A stretch of 64,000 nucleotides of DNA from an uncultured Pelagibacteraceae bacterium (GCA_902599665.1 CACKGK010000005.1:1-64000), one strand, 5' to 3'; numbered from the stretch's first letter, positions 37,640 to 47,892 are shown. The notes: generated by a model from the letters alone, not told the origin. A program made the numbers and translations.

Positions 37640-38581
37640 ATGGCAGTTAAATCTACAAAAGCTATTAAAATTTCTCAAAAACATTTGTTAGGTATTCAAG
37701 ATTTATCAGTTAATGATGTTAATACAATCTTAAAAGAAGCATCTAATTTTATTGAATTAAATAAAAGCAAAAACAAAAAAATTGATATTTTAAAAGGTAA
37801 AACGCAAATCAACTTATTTTTTGAACCATCAACGAGGACACAAAGTTCTTTTGAATTAGCAGGGAAAAGATTGGGCGCAGATGTAATGTCCATGAATATT
37901 ACAAACTCTTCAATAAAAAAAGGTGAAACTCTAATAGATACTGCGATGACATTAAATGCAATGCATCCAGATATCATCGTTATAAGGCATCAAGATTCTG
38001 GTGCTTGTAATTTGTTATCTCAAAAAGTTAATTGCGCAGTTCTTAATGCAGGAGATGGACGAAGAGAACATCCTACTCAAGCTCTACTAGATGCATTAAC
38101 TATAATAAATAGAAGAAAAAAAATAGAAGGTCTTAAAATAGCTATATGTGGAGATATTCTTCATTCAAGAGTAGCAAGATCAAATATTTATTTATTAAAC
38201 ATGTTAGGTGCTGAAGTAAATATAGTAGCACCAACAAATCTTATGCCAAATGAAATAGAAAGATTTGGTGTCAATATTTTTTCAGATATGAAAAAAGGAG
38301 TTAAAGATTGTGACATAGTGATGATGTTAAGACTTCAGAATGAGAGAATGACAAGTTCTTTTCTATCTTCTAACAGGGAATACTATGAATATTATGGTTT
38401 AACACCAGACAAAATAAAATTTGCTAAAGAAGATGCACTTATAATGCATCCAGGTCCAATGAACAGAGGAATTGAAATTGATACAAACTTAGCAGACGAT
38501 ATTAATAAAAGTGTAATTAAAGAACAAGTAGAATTAGGGGTAGCAGTAAGAATGGCCTGTTTAAAGATTTTTTGTGAATAA
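37640..38581 (+). CDS. pyrB: Aspartate carbamoyltransferase catalytic subunit
   Basis: PyrB makes carbamoyl-aspartate, the committed step of pyrimidine synthesis. The 313 residues include the carbamoyl-phosphate loop [42 protein letters not shown] and [10 protein letters not shown] for aspartate. [11 protein letters not shown] is near the end. It is followed directly by a dihydroorotase-like gene without HxH, as in bacteria where an inactive PyrX holds the PyrB dodecamer together. Confidence 0.96.
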   Translation: MAVKSTKAIKISQKHLLGIQDLSVNDVNTILKEASNFIELNKSKNKKIDILKGKTQINLFFEPSTRTQSSFELAGKRLGADVMSMNITNSSIKKGETLIDTAMTLNAMHPDIIVIRHQDSGACNLLSQKVNCAVLNAGDGRREHPTQALLDALTIINRRKKIEGLKIAICGDILHSRVARSNIYLLNMLGAEVNIVAPTNLMPNEIERFGVNIFSDMKKGVKDCDIVMMLRLQNERMTSSFLSSNREYYEYYGLTPDKIKFAKEDALIMHPGPMNRGIEIDTNLADDINKSVIKEQVELGVAVRMACLKIFCE

Positions 38582-39871
38582 ATGAAAAAGAAATATTTTA
38601 TAAATGCAAATATAATTGATCCATATAATTCTTTAAATGAGATAGGTGGATTAATAATTGGTGAAAATGGTAAAATTGAAGCTGTTGGTAAAAAAGTAAA
38701 TACTAATAATATTCCATCTAGAGAAAAAGTAATTGATTTAAAAGGTATGCATATATTCCCAGGCCTAGTAGATATGCGTGTATTTGTTGGTGAGCCAGGG
38801 TTTGAATATAAAGAAAATTTTAGAACATTAAGTCAAGCAGCTTTATCTGGAGGTGTTACATCAGTTGTAACAATGCCTAATACAAATCCAGTAATTGATA
38901 ATGTTTCGATTGTAGATTTTCTTAGAAGAAGAGGAAGAGATAAATCTAAAATAAATATTTTTCCAACCGCCGCGTTAACAGTAAATACAGACGGAGTGAA
39001 CATGACTGAGTTTGGATTGTTGCAAGGAAAAGGGATTATTGGATTTACAGATGGTGTTAAGACAATTCAAAACCCGAGAATAATGAATAGAATTATGAAT
39101 TCAGCCTCAGATTTAAATTCTTTAATTATACAACATGCTGAAGATGCGGAGTTATCAAAAAATGGAATGATTAATGATGGAATAATTGCTACAAAACTTG
39201 GTTTACAAGGAATTCCTGTAAGCGCAGAATTGTTGATTTTAGAAAGAGATTTAACTTTATTAGAGTATAATAATTGCAGATATCATATATCACAAATTTC
39301 ATCAGCAAGCTCAGTTGAAATAATTAAAGAAAGAAAAAAAAAAGTTAAATTTAGCTGCGGCGTTTCAATCAATAATCTATCATTAAACGAAAATGATATA
39401 GGGGATTTTAAAACATTTTTAAAGTTGTCTCCGCCTTTGAGGACTGAAATGGATAGAAATTCCCTAGTTCAAGGGTTGGTTGATGAAACTATTGATGTAA
39501 TAGTATCAGACCATAAACCTGAGGACGAAGAAAATAAAAGATTAACTTTTGCACAAGCAGAAACTGGTGCATCAGGTATCGAAACCTTATTGCCATTAAG
39601 TTTGGAGTTATATCACAATGGATCAGTGACTTTAGATACTATTATAAAGGCTTTAACATCTAGTCCTGCAAAAATACTTAAAATAAATAAAGGTAATTTA
39701 TCAATAGGAAATAATGCTGACTTTTGTATTGTAGACATAAATAAACCATGGGTAGTGAGAAAAGATAAATTAATATCAAAATCAAAAAATACTCCAATAG
39801 AAGATAAAAAATTACAAGGTAAAGTAATGAATACTTTTGTTAATGGAGAAGAGTTATTTAAAGCTGAATAA
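38582..39871 (+). CDS. Dihydroorotase-like protein lacking the HxH metal site (PyrX type)
   Basis: The 429-residue amidohydrolase-fold protein matches class I dihydroorotase along its length: HIFPGLVDMRVFVGEPG, SVVTMPNTNPVIDN, IIQHAEDAEL, RYHISQISSASSVEI and VSDHKPEDEENKR. Active enzymes read DxHxHxREPG at the first motif; here both histidines are replaced (MRVFV), and SDHAPH has become SDHKPE. It is therefore probably catalytically inactive and structural, with another pyrC elsewhere in the genome. It begins one base after the pyrB stop. Automated annotation would call it pyrC. Confidence 0.9.
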   Translation: MKKKYFINANIIDPYNSLNEIGGLIIGENGKIEAVGKKVNTNNIPSREKVIDLKGMHIFPGLVDMRVFVGEPGFEYKENFRTLSQAALSGGVTSVVTMPNTNPVIDNVSIVDFLRRRGRDKSKINIFPTAALTVNTDGVNMTEFGLLQGKGIIGFTDGVKTIQNPRIMNRIMNSASDLNSLIIQHAEDAELSKNGMINDGIIATKLGLQGIPVSAELLILERDLTLLEYNNCRYHISQISSASSVEIIKERKKKVKFSCGVSINNLSLNENDIGDFKTFLKLSPPLRTEMDRNSLVQGLVDETIDVIVSDHKPEDEENKRLTFAQAETGASGIETLLPLSLELYHNGSVTLDTIIKALTSSPAKILKINKGNLSIGNNADFCIVDINKPWVVRKDKLISKSKNTPIEDKKLQGKVMNTFVNGEELFKAE

Positions 39872-40446
39872 TGGACTACATAATTACAGCTTTAGTATCT
39901 TATTTATTTGGCTCAATTCCTTTTGGATACATATTTACAAAAATATTTCTTAAAAAAGATATAAGAGATGTGGGGTCTGGAAATATAGGAGCTACAAATG
40001 TTTTAAGAACAGGAAATAAAAGATTAGGATATTTAACCCTAATACTAGATATTTTAAAAGCTGTTATACCTGTTATTTATGTAAAGCTTTATTATCCTGA
40101 TTTAATTTTCATTTCAGCACTTTGTGCTTTTTTAGGTCATTTATTTCCAGTTTGGTTAAAATTTGATGGAGGTAAGGGTGTTGCAACATTTGTGGGAATA
40201 CTAATTTCAATAAATATTTATTATGCATTAATATTTGGGATTATTTGGGTTTTAACTTTTATTATATCAAAATATTCTTCTCTATCTTCCTTAATTGCAT
40301 CAATCTCAATACCAATTTACATATTAATTTTAGGTAATGGTAATTTTATTTTTTTTACCATTATGTTTGTTTTAATTTTTTATACACATAGAGAAAATAT
40401 AAAAAGATTAATAAACAAAGAAGAAACAAAGAGTAAAATTTATTAA
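39871..40446 (+). CDS. plsY: Acyl-phosphate glycerol-3-phosphate acyltransferase
   Basis: PlsY puts the first acyl chain on glycerol 3-phosphate for phospholipids. The 191-residue membrane protein has about five to seven helices and its three motifs: GSIPFGYIFTK, VGSGNIGATNVLRT and FDGGKGVATFVGI. The start shares a base with the preceding stop (TAATG). Confidence 0.94.
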   Translation: MDYIITALVSYLFGSIPFGYIFTKIFLKKDIRDVGSGNIGATNVLRTGNKRLGYLTLILDILKAVIPVIYVKLYYPDLIFISALCAFLGHLFPVWLKFDGGKGVATFVGILISINIYYALIFGIIWVLTFIISKYSSLSSLIASISIPIYILILGNGNFIFFTIMFVLIFYTHRENIKRLINKEETKSKIY

Positions 40447-40483
40447 TTTGACAGTTAAGTAGTTATAGGTAGTTTCAACAATA

Positions 40484-43042
40484 ATGAATCTTGTAATTGT
40501 TGAAAGTCCTGCAAAAGCTAAAACTATAAATAAATATCTTGGCGCAGATTACACAGTTTTAGCTAGCTATGGTCACATCAGAGATTTACCATCAAAGAAT
40601 GGTTCGGTCGATCCAGAAAATTCCTTTAAGATGATTTGGGAAGTTGACAGTTTTTCTAAAAAATATTTAAAAGAAATAACTGATACAGCCAAGAATTCAG
40701 ACAAAATTATACTTGCTACAGATCCTGATCGTGAGGGTGAAGCAATAGCGTGGCATGTAAAAGAATTTTTAGATGAAAAAAAACTTCTGAAAGACAAAAA
40801 AGTTGAAAGAGTAGTCTTCAACGAAATCACTAAAAAAGCTGTAACAAATGGGATAGATAATCCTAGAAATATTGAGAATGAACTTGTTGATGCTTACATG
40901 GCAAGACGTGCTTTAGATTATCTAGTAGGTTTTAATATATCACCTATTTTATGGACAAAGCTACCTGGATCAAAATCCGCAGGAAGAGTTCAGTCTGTAG
41001 CACTTAGATTGCTTACTGAGAGAGAGCATGAAATAGAGGTATTTCAACCTAAAGAGTTTTGGACACTAAATGTAAATTTTTTAACAAAAGATAATTTAAT
41101 AATAAATACAAATATTAATCAACTTGATGGAAAAAAAATTGAAAAGTTTTCATTTAAAAATAAAGTGGAAGTTAATTCAGGAGTAGAATTAATAAAAGAC
41201 AAAAAATATAAAATTAGTGATATAACTTCTAAAACATATACTCGAAACCCATCTGGTCCATTTACTACTTCAACTTTACAACAAACTTCATCTAGTAAAT
41301 TAGGGTTTGGGGCATCAAGAACAATGCAAATTGCACAAAGATTGTATCAAGGTATAGATATAGATGGTGAAACAGTTGGTTTAATTACATATATGAGAAC
41401 GGATGGTACAAATATCTCAAAGGATGCTGTTACCTCATTTAGAGATTTCATTACTCAGAACTACGGAAATGATTATTTGCCACCATCACCATTAAATTAT
41501 TCAGGAAAAAAAGCAAAAAATGCTCAAGAGGCCCATGAAGCAATTAGGCCAACAGAGATAAGTAGAGTTCCAGATGATATGAAAAAATATCTAAGTACAG
41601 ATCAATATAAATTGTATAATTTAATTTGGTCAAGATCCCTGTCCTCACAAATGGAATCTGCAAAATTTGATAGAAAAACTATTACTATCTCATCTGATGA
41701 TGAAAAAAATATATTTAAAGCAAGTGGCTCCACTTTAAAGTTTGATGGTTTTTTAAAAGTTTCAAATTTAGATGGAAATAAAGATGAGGAAAATATTTTA
41801 CCAGATGTAAGTAAAGGAGAAATATCTTATAAAGATTTTAATGATGAACAACACTTTACTCAACCACCACCAAGATATTCTGAAGCTAGTCTTGTTAAAA
41901 AACTTGAAGAATTAGGAATTGGTAGACCATCTACTTATGCTAGTATCATATCTGTTATTTCAAACAGAGGATATGCTGATATAGAAAATAAAAGATTTTT
42001 TCCAACAGATAGAGGAAAATTGCTATCTGCGTTTTTAGAAAAATTATTTTCAAAATATGTTGATTATGATTTTACAGCAAAATTAGAAGATCAATTAGAT
42101 GACATAACATCGGGTAAAGAGAATTGGATTAAGGTTTTAGAGGAATTTTGGAGAGACTTTAATTTAAATGTAACAGATGTAAAGGAAAAAAGAACAAGAG
42201 AAGTTCTAGACTTACTTAATGAAAGTCTGGGATCATTAATTTTTGAGGTAGATAAAGATGGAAATATAAATAGAAAATGTAGACTTTGTGATAGTGGCCA
42301 ATTAAGCTTAAAAAATAGTTTCAGAGGTGGTGCATTTATTGGATGCTCAAATTATCCAGAATGTAAATTCACCAGACCTCTATCTAAATCTAAGGCTGCT
42401 CAGCAATTAACATTGGCAGAACCAAAGCTAGTTGGTCAAAATGATCATGGTAAAGATATATATTTAAAAAATGGAAGATTTGGCCCTTATTTGCAATACG
42501 AAAAAGAAAAAGAGGAAGAGGAAGCAAAAAAGAAAAAAAGAAAATTGAAAAAAGAGGAAAATAACATGAAAAATGTCTCAATACCAAAAGGGATTGATAT
42601 AAAAAGTATAGATTTAGAGAGAGCAAAATATTTGTGCTCATTGCCATTGAGCTTAGGTAAAAATCCTGAAAATGATAAAGATATAACAGTCAATGTTGGA
42701 AGATTTGGTCCATATTTAAAATGTGAGAATAAATCTGCTCGTTTAGAGAACGTAGAAGAAATATTTAGCATTGGATTAAATAGAGCTGTAACATTAATTG
42801 CTGAGGCAAAACCTGGTAGAATTTCATCTTCACTAATTAAAGATCTTGGAGAACACCCAGAAGATAAAAAACCAGTAAGAATAATGAAAGGTCAATATGG
42901 GCCGTATATTAAATATAAATCATTAAATGCTACAATTCCTGAGGAGAAAGACCCAATTGAATTAACAATGGAAGAAGCGCTTATTTTAATTGAGAAAAGA
43001 AAAGAGTACGATAAGAATAAAAAGAAAAAGAAAGGTAAATAA
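40484..43042 (+). CDS. topA: DNA topoisomerase I
   Basis: This type IA topoisomerase relaxes negative supercoils. The 852 residues begin with Toprim (NLVIVESPAKAKTINKYLG, DPDREGEAIAWHV). The catalytic tyrosine is in GLITYMRTDGT (about 305), and EAHEAIRPTE and IGRPSTYASII follow. A single C4 zinc ribbon near 605 (CRLCDSG, GCSNYPECKFTRP) is followed by two to three TopoI C-terminal repeats with NGRFGPYLQ, VGRFGPYLK and KGQYGPYIK. A charged linker (EKEKEEEEAKKKKR) separates repeats. TTGACA stands upstream at 40448-40453, but no clear -10 follows. Confidence 0.96.
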   Translation: MNLVIVESPAKAKTINKYLGADYTVLASYGHIRDLPSKNGSVDPENSFKMIWEVDSFSKKYLKEITDTAKNSDKIILATDPDREGEAIAWHVKEFLDEKKLLKDKKVERVVFNEITKKAVTNGIDNPRNIENELVDAYMARRALDYLVGFNISPILWTKLPGSKSAGRVQSVALRLLTEREHEIEVFQPKEFWTLNVNFLTKDNLIINTNINQLDGKKIEKFSFKNKVEVNSGVELIKDKKYKISDITSKTYTRNPSGPFTTSTLQQTSSSKLGFGASRTMQIAQRLYQGIDIDGETVGLITYMRTDGTNISKDAVTSFRDFITQNYGNDYLPPSPLNYSGKKAKNAQEAHEAIRPTEISRVPDDMKKYLSTDQYKLYNLIWSRSLSSQMESAKFDRKTITISSDDEKNIFKASGSTLKFDGFLKVSNLDGNKDEENILPDVSKGEISYKDFNDEQHFTQPPPRYSEASLVKKLEELGIGRPSTYASIISVISNRGYADIENKRFFPTDRGKLLSAFLEKLFSKYVDYDFTAKLEDQLDDITSGKENWIKVLEEFWRDFNLNVTDVKEKRTREVLDLLNESLGSLIFEVDKDGNINRKCRLCDSGQLSLKNSFRGGAFIGCSNYPECKFTRPLSKSKAAQQLTLAEPKLVGQNDHGKDIYLKNGRFGPYLQYEKEKEEEEAKKKKRKLKKEENNMKNVSIPKGIDIKSIDLERAKYLCSLPLSLGKNPENDKDITVNVGRFGPYLKCENKSARLENVEEIFSIGLNRAVTLIAEAKPGRISSSLIKDLGEHPEDKKPVRIMKGQYGPYIKYKSLNATIPEEKDPIELTMEEALILIEKRKEYDKNKKKKKGK

Positions 43043-43503
43043 TGTCTATTGATGCAAAAATAAAAGCAATGGGTTTAGTTCTGCCAAAAGCTACTGATCC
43101 TGTTGGCTCATATGTTGCCACAAAAATTTCTAACAATTTACTTTATATTTCAGGACAAATATCAATTGATGCTGATGGAGAATTAATTAAAGGAAAAGTT
43201 GGAAAAGATTTTAATACGGAGCAAGCTTACAAAGCAGCACAAAGATGTGCATTAAATATAATTGCTCAAGCTAAAAAGGCATGCTCAGATGATTTATCAA
43301 GAATTAAATCATGCGTTAAATTAACAGGTTTTGTGAATTCTACAGATGACTTTATAGAACAACCTAAAGTAGTTAATGGAGCATCAGATTTAATCAAAGA
43401 TGTCTTTGGAGATAATGGTACACATACACGTGCTGCTGTGAGTACTAATAGTTTGCCTTTAGGTGTTGCAGTTGAAGTTGACGCAATATTCGAGATTAAA
43501 TAG
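43042..43503 (+). CDS. RidA/YjgF family protein
   Basis: The 153-residue protein fits the YjgF/YER057c/UK114 fold, whose best-known members hydrolyse reactive enamines and imines from PLP enzymes. GSYVATKISNNLLYISGQI opens the domain, and SCVKLTGFVNSTDDF with THTRAAVSTNSLPLGVAVEVDAIF gives the conserved arginine and glutamate of the ligand pocket (R in TRAAV, E in VEVDA). It overlaps the topA stop by one base, so it is co-transcribed. The ligand is unknown. Confidence 0.88.
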   Translation: MSIDAKIKAMGLVLPKATDPVGSYVATKISNNLLYISGQISIDADGELIKGKVGKDFNTEQAYKAAQRCALNIIAQAKKACSDDLSRIKSCVKLTGFVNSTDDFIEQPKVVNGASDLIKDVFGDNGTHTRAAVSTNSLPLGVAVEVDAIFEIK

Positions 43504-44799
43504 TTATCTGCCTATACTATAATATTTGATATTTTTATTTTTCATTTTTGAAGGTGAATATAAATTTCTTAAATCGTAAATCTTAAATTTTTTCTTATTA
43601 TTTAACTTATTAAAGTTAATCTGTTTAAACTCATTCCACTCTGTATGAATTATTATAAGGTCGCTATTTATGCATGCATCTTTGATATTATTAAAATAAG
43701 ATACTTTCTTCTTATCAAAATCATTTTTAATTCCTGTAGGTTCATAGTATGAAACTTTTGCACCTTTTTTAGTCAAATATGGGATTAATTTTAGAGATGC
43801 CGAGTCTCTCATATCATCAGTACCAGCCTTAAAAGTAACACCCAAAAATGTAATTTTTTTATTTTTCATGTTATTATTTAATATTTGTTTAATATTATTT
43901 AATAAATATTTGTGCCTATTATCATTTGAGTAAATTGTTGATTTAACTATTGATAAATTGGTTTTAAATTTTTTTGAAGTAGAAACTAATGCACGTGTAT
44001 CTTTTGGAAAACAAGAGCCACCATAACCTGGTCCAGCTCTTAAAAATCTTCCTCCAATTCTTTCGTCAGCTCCCATACCAACTGAAATATCAGTAACATC
44101 AACGTTAAGTTTTTCACATAAATTTGAAATTTCATTTATAAAAGTAATTTTTGTTGCTAGAAATGCATTAGATGCATATTTTATAATCTCTGCTGCACGT
44201 CTTGATGTATTGAAATATCTTCCCTTCTTTTTAATAATTGGAGAATATAAATTTTTTAACACATTATTGGCCTTTTTACTGTTAGTTCCAACTACAACTC
44301 GGTCAGGAAACATGAAATCTCTGATAGCTTCACCTTCTCTTAGAAATTCTGGATTTGAAACAACATCAAATAATTTTTTATTATTTTTTGTTGTTAATAA
44401 ATTTTGAATTTTATCACCAGTAGTTACTGGAACTGTGGATTTAGTAACTATTATTTTATATTTATTTAAATTCTTTTTTATATCCATTAAAACTTGATAA
44501 ACATATTTCAAATCAGCTTTATTAGATTTAGGATTGGTAGGAGTGCCAACACATATAAATATAAGATCTGATTTTTTAATTGACGCTGATATATTTGTTG
44601 AGAATTGTAACCTTTTTTGCTTCAAATTTCGTTTAATAAGTTCTTCTAAACCAGGTTCATAAATAGGAATTTCTCCATTTTTAAGTTTAGAAATCTTATT
44701 TGAATTATTATCAACACAAATAACATTATTGCCAAGTTCAGCAAAACATGTTCCACTAACTAATCCTACATAGCCTGCTCCAATCACACATATTTTCAT
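43504..44799 (-). CDS. ugd: UDP-glucose 6-dehydrogenase
   Basis: Ugd oxidises UDP-glucose twice to UDP-glucuronate, a precursor of acidic surface sugars. The 431 residues show the NAD fold KICVIGAGYVGLVSGTCFAE, IFICVGTPTNP, the active cysteine in GPGYGGSCFPKDTRAL (about 260), and the NAD-side ILGVTFKAGTDDMRDSAS-like stretch near 330. It overlaps galU by 4 bases. The pair supplies donors for glycan assembly, possibly for the cluster at 1-5573. Confidence 0.95.
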   Translation of the reverse strand: MKICVIGAGYVGLVSGTCFAELGNNVICVDNNSNKISKLKNGEIPIYEPGLEELIKRNLKQKRLQFSTNISASIKKSDLIFICVGTPTNPKSNKADLKYVYQVLMDIKKNLNKYKIIVTKSTVPVTTGDKIQNLLTTKNNKKLFDVVSNPEFLREGEAIRDFMFPDRVVVGTNSKKANNVLKNLYSPIIKKKGRYFNTSRRAAEIIKYASNAFLATKITFINEISNLCEKLNVDVTDISVGMGADERIGGRFLRAGPGYGGSCFPKDTRALVSTSKKFKTNLSIVKSTIYSNDNRHKYLLNNIKQILNNNMKNKKITFLGVTFKAGTDDMRDSASLKLIPYLTKKGAKVSYYEPTGIKNDFDKKKVSYFNNIKDACINSDLIIIHTEWNEFKQINFNKLNNKKKFKIYDLRNLYSPSKMKNKNIKYYSIGR

Positions 44800-45611
44800 A
44801 ATTTTGCTATTTCTAATGTTGAATTAATGTAGCCATTCATAGACCCGCAATCTAAATATTTTCCAGAAAATTTATGTCCAATAAATAGAGATTTATTATC
44901 AATCATTGTTTTAATTGAGTCGGTAATATGTATCTCCCCACCTTTTCCTTTTTTTTGGCTTTTTAAAATTTTAAATATATTCTTGCTCAGTATATATCTT
45001 CCAATTACAGCATTATTTGATGGCGCTACTTGTGTATTTGGTTTTTCAATAACATTAGATATTACAAAGTTTTGTTTATTCAGTTTTTTTGATATTGAAT
45101 ATATACCCCAGCGATCTACATTATTTTTTTTAACTGTCATACTAGCCATTATTGAGGCTTTATATTTTTTGTGTAATTTGATCATATCCTTAGAACAATT
45201 TCTTTTCATGATTAAATCATCTGGCAAAAGCATTAAAAAAAATTTATTTTTAATAAATTTTTTTGTCTTTAATACAGCATCGCCGGTACCTAAGGGTTTA
45301 TTTTGATAAACAAATTTAATTTTTTTTTTATACTTTAAAATTTTTTTGTATTCTTTTATTATACGTGGATCTTTTTTCTTTTTAATGAGTGATTTATAAA
45401 ATTTGTCATTATAAAAATATTTCTTTATCATCTCTTTTTTTTTAGAAATAATAAAGATTATTTCTGTGATACCTGCATCTATACATTCATCAAGAATATA
45501 CTCGATACCGGGCTTTCCATTTATAGGCAATAGTTCTTTCGCAAAGACACTGGTTAAAGGTAAAAGTCTTGTCCCTAATCCAGCCAGAGGAATAATGGCT
45601 TGTTTAATCAT
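44796..45611 (-). CDS. galU: UTP-glucose-1-phosphate uridylyltransferase
   Basis: GalU makes UDP-glucose from UTP and glucose 1-phosphate. The 271 residues carry IIPLAGLGTRLLPLTS, KELLPINGKPGIEYILDE, YQNKPLGTGDAVLKTK and FLMLLPDDLI, with GEIHITDSI and SGKYLDCGS near the end. It is upstream of ugd in the same transcript and divergent from panC by 34 bases. Confidence 0.93.
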   Translation of the reverse strand: MIKQAIIPLAGLGTRLLPLTSVFAKELLPINGKPGIEYILDECIDAGITEIIFIISKKKEMIKKYFYNDKFYKSLIKKKKDPRIIKEYKKILKYKKKIKFVYQNKPLGTGDAVLKTKKFIKNKFFLMLLPDDLIMKRNCSKDMIKLHKKYKASIMASMTVKKNNVDRWGIYSISKKLNKQNFVISNVIEKPNTQVAPSNNAVIGRYILSKNIFKILKSQKKGKGGEIHITDSIKTMIDNKSLFIGHKFSGKYLDCGSMNGYINSTLEIAKL

Positions 45612-45645
45612 AAAGATAATTTATTTATAAGCATATATTTAAAAT

Positions 45646-46458
45646 ATGAAAATAATTACAAGTATTTTTGAATTAAATAAAGAGATTAAAGACTATAAAA
45701 ATGTAGGATTTGTGCCTACAATGGGTGGAATACATGCTGGTCATAAATCTTTAATAAAAGCTTCACAAAATAAAAAAAGTAAAACTATTGTAAGTATTTT
45801 CGTAAATCCTACTCAATTTAACAAAAGAGATGATTTCAAAAAATATCCAAGAAATATTAGGAAAGATATCGCTATATTAAAAAAAATGAATGTAGAATAT
45901 TTGTTCAAGCCAAGTGCCAGAGAAATATACAAATTTAAGGCTAAGAAATTTAATTTAAAAAAAAAAGATAAGATATTGTGTGCTAAATTTAGAACTGGTC
46001 ATTTCGAAGGTGTTTTAAATGTGATGAATAGACTGATGACTATTGTAAAATCAAAAGATCTGTATATGGGTGAAAAAGACTACCAGCAGTTATATTTAAT
46101 AAAAAAATTCTTGTCAAAAAAGTTTAAAGCAAGGATTAATTCATGTCCTACTGTAAGAGTAAATAAAAATATCGCATTATCTACACGAAATAAATTGTTA
46201 AAAACAAATTCCCTTAAAAAAGCTGCAGAAATTGCATTATTTTTAAAAAAAATAAAATATAAATCCAAATTACATGGTCCTAAATTGGCTTCTAATTTAA
46301 GTGATTATAAAAAAAAATTAGAAAATAAATACAATATTAAAATAGATTATTTAGAATTTAGAGACGAAAAAAATTTAAAGCTTAACAATTTTAAAAGTAA
46401 TTATAGACTATTTGTGGCTTATAATATCGACAATGTTAGATTAATTGATAATTTTTAA
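45646..46458 (+). CDS. panC: Pantothenate synthetase
   Basis: PanC ligates pantoate and beta-alanine with ATP. The 270 residues show GFVPTMGGIHAGHKSLI (usually PTMGALHxGH), SIFVNPTQFNKRDDFKKYP, KFRTGHFEGVLNVM, LYMGEKDYQQLYLIKKF and ALSTRNKLL, the KMSKS-like SSRN motif. The C-terminal domain is short and lysine-rich. It is convergent with mgtE, stop to stop with no gap. Confidence 0.92.
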   Translation: MKIITSIFELNKEIKDYKNVGFVPTMGGIHAGHKSLIKASQNKKSKTIVSIFVNPTQFNKRDDFKKYPRNIRKDIAILKKMNVEYLFKPSAREIYKFKAKKFNLKKKDKILCAKFRTGHFEGVLNVMNRLMTIVKSKDLYMGEKDYQQLYLIKKFLSKKFKARINSCPTVRVNKNIALSTRNKLLKTNSLKKAAEIALFLKKIKYKSKLHGPKLASNLSDYKKKLENKYNIKIDYLEFRDEKNLKLNNFKSNYRLFVAYNIDNVRLIDNF

Positions 46459-47832
46459 TTATAAAAAATAAGCCCCAACACCTAAAAATGAGACGAAACC
46501 AATGACGTCAGTTATTGTAGTAACAAAAACACTTGATGATATTGCAGGATCAATATTCAATTTTTTTAGAGTTACTGGTATTAAAATTCCAAAAAGTCCA
46601 GCAACTATCATTGTCAAAACCATTGAAATTGATATTATTAATGCAAGCTGAATATCATTAAACCAGAAGTAAACAATTACCGAACTTATAATTGCAAAGA
46701 TAATCCCGTTTAAAACACCTATATTAAATTCTTTAATTATATTATTAGTAAAATTATTCTTTGTTAAATCTTGTGTTGCCAATGATCTAACTGTAACAGC
46801 CAAAGTTTGCATACCAGCATTTCCACCCATTGAAGCAACAATTGGCATTAAAAAAGCTAATACTACCATTTGTTCAATTGTTGCTCCAAATAAACTAATA
46901 CAATAAGTTGCCAGAAAAGCTGTAAATAAGTTTAATAATAACCAATTGAATCTACGTTTTGTCTTTGTAATTACTCCATCTGTTATTTCTTCATCTCCAA
47001 CACCAGCTAGTCTTAAAGCATCCTCTTCAGCTTCTTCTTTAAGAACTGTCAACACATCATCGTAGGCAATCATACCTACTAATTTACCATTTTTATCTGT
47101 CACAGCTGCTGAACTCAAATTATAATTTTCGAATATGTTACCTACCTCTTCTTTATCCATATCAACAGGAATTAACAGCTGAGACTCTGACATAATAGAC
47201 ATCATTTTTGTGTCTCTAGGTGTTCTTAAAACTTTTGATGATGGTACAGTACCAATTGGTTTGAAATCCTGGTCTACTATAAATATTTCAAGAAATTCTT
47301 CAGGAAGATCTTTGTTTTCTCTAAGATAATCAATTGTTTGACCAACAGACCAATTGCTTGGTATTGCGGTAAATTCTCTCTGCATAATTCTTGCAGCTGA
47401 GTCTTCTGGATAACTTAAACTTTCAAGTAAAGCAAACCTATCTTTTGGTGGAAGTGATCCTAAAATTGTATTTTTATCTTTTTCATCAACATTTTCTAAA
47501 ATTTTGATTGCATCATCAGACTCCAAATTTTTTAAGATGTTAACAATTGTATCTGAAGATAAATAATTAATTAATTCAGATTGTATTGACTCGTTTAATT
47601 CTATAAAAACCTCTGGATCAACTTTAAAATTATTTAATTTAATTAAATTCTCTCTATCATTTTCACTTAAATGTTCAATAATATCAGCTGCATCTGCAGG
47701 GTGCATATCATTAAATGAATTTGTAATAAATTCTGCATCATTATCTGAGATCTTGCTAGTTACAACTTTGATGAATTCCTTATTAAATTCAAAGTTTACT
47801 TTTTTATCTTTAATTTTTTTTACTAAAGTCAT
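46459..47832 (-). CDS. mgtE: Magnesium transporter MgtE
   Basis: The 457-residue channel imports Mg2+. An N-terminal superhelical domain (about 30-130; FNDMHPADAADIIEHL, LESDDAIKILENV, LPPKDRFALLESLSYPEDS) is followed by two CBS domains (about 135-260; VDMDKEEVGN, GMIAYDDVLTVL), then five membrane helices with FLMPIVASMGGNAGMQTLAV, the pore-forming PxxxxxGGN motif. In the family, cytosolic Mg2+ bound between these domains closes the pore. Confidence 0.95.
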   Translation of the reverse strand: MTLVKKIKDKKVNFEFNKEFIKVVTSKISDNDAEFITNSFNDMHPADAADIIEHLSENDRENLIKLNNFKVDPEVFIELNESIQSELINYLSSDTIVNILKNLESDDAIKILENVDEKDKNTILGSLPPKDRFALLESLSYPEDSAARIMQREFTAIPSNWSVGQTIDYLRENKDLPEEFLEIFIVDQDFKPIGTVPSSKVLRTPRDTKMMSIMSESQLLIPVDMDKEEVGNIFENYNLSSAAVTDKNGKLVGMIAYDDVLTVLKEEAEEDALRLAGVGDEEITDGVITKTKRRFNWLLLNLFTAFLATYCISLFGATIEQMVVLAFLMPIVASMGGNAGMQTLAVTVRSLATQDLTKNNFTNNIIKEFNIGVLNGIIFAIISSVIVYFWFNDIQLALIISISMVLTMIVAGLFGILIPVTLKKLNIDPAISSSVFVTTITDVIGFVSFLGVGAYFL

Positions 47833-47839
47833 AAATTTA

Positions 47840-47869
47840 TCTATAATTTAGTTGGCACTATTAATGCAA
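47840..47869 (-). promoter_or_regulatory. Possible mgtE promoter
   Basis: On the minus strand TTGCAT (47869-47864), an 18-base spacer and TATAGA (47845-47840), 8 bases from the mgtE ATG at 47832. It overlaps the forward lipB promoter candidate. No Mg-sensing leader fits in this space. Confidence 0.35.
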
Positions 47870-47880
47870 AATATTAATAT
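47852..47880 (+). promoter_or_regulatory. Possible lipB promoter
   Basis: TTGGCA (47852-47857), 17 bases, TAATAT (47875-47880). The predicted start point falls only a few bases before the lipB ATG at 47893, so the transcript would be almost leaderless; no ribosome binding site is visible. Confidence 0.4.
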
Positions 47881-47892
47881 TACAATTTTATA

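Noticed and set aside
40448..40476. TTGACA upstream of topA as a promoter
   Set aside because: The -35 is perfect, but the position 17 bases on reads AGTTTC and no good -10 is in range; not listed as a feature.
42390..42771. Minus-strand open frames opposite topA
   Set aside because: They mirror the lysine/glutamate-rich linker of topA as phenylalanine/serine-rich sequence; not genes.
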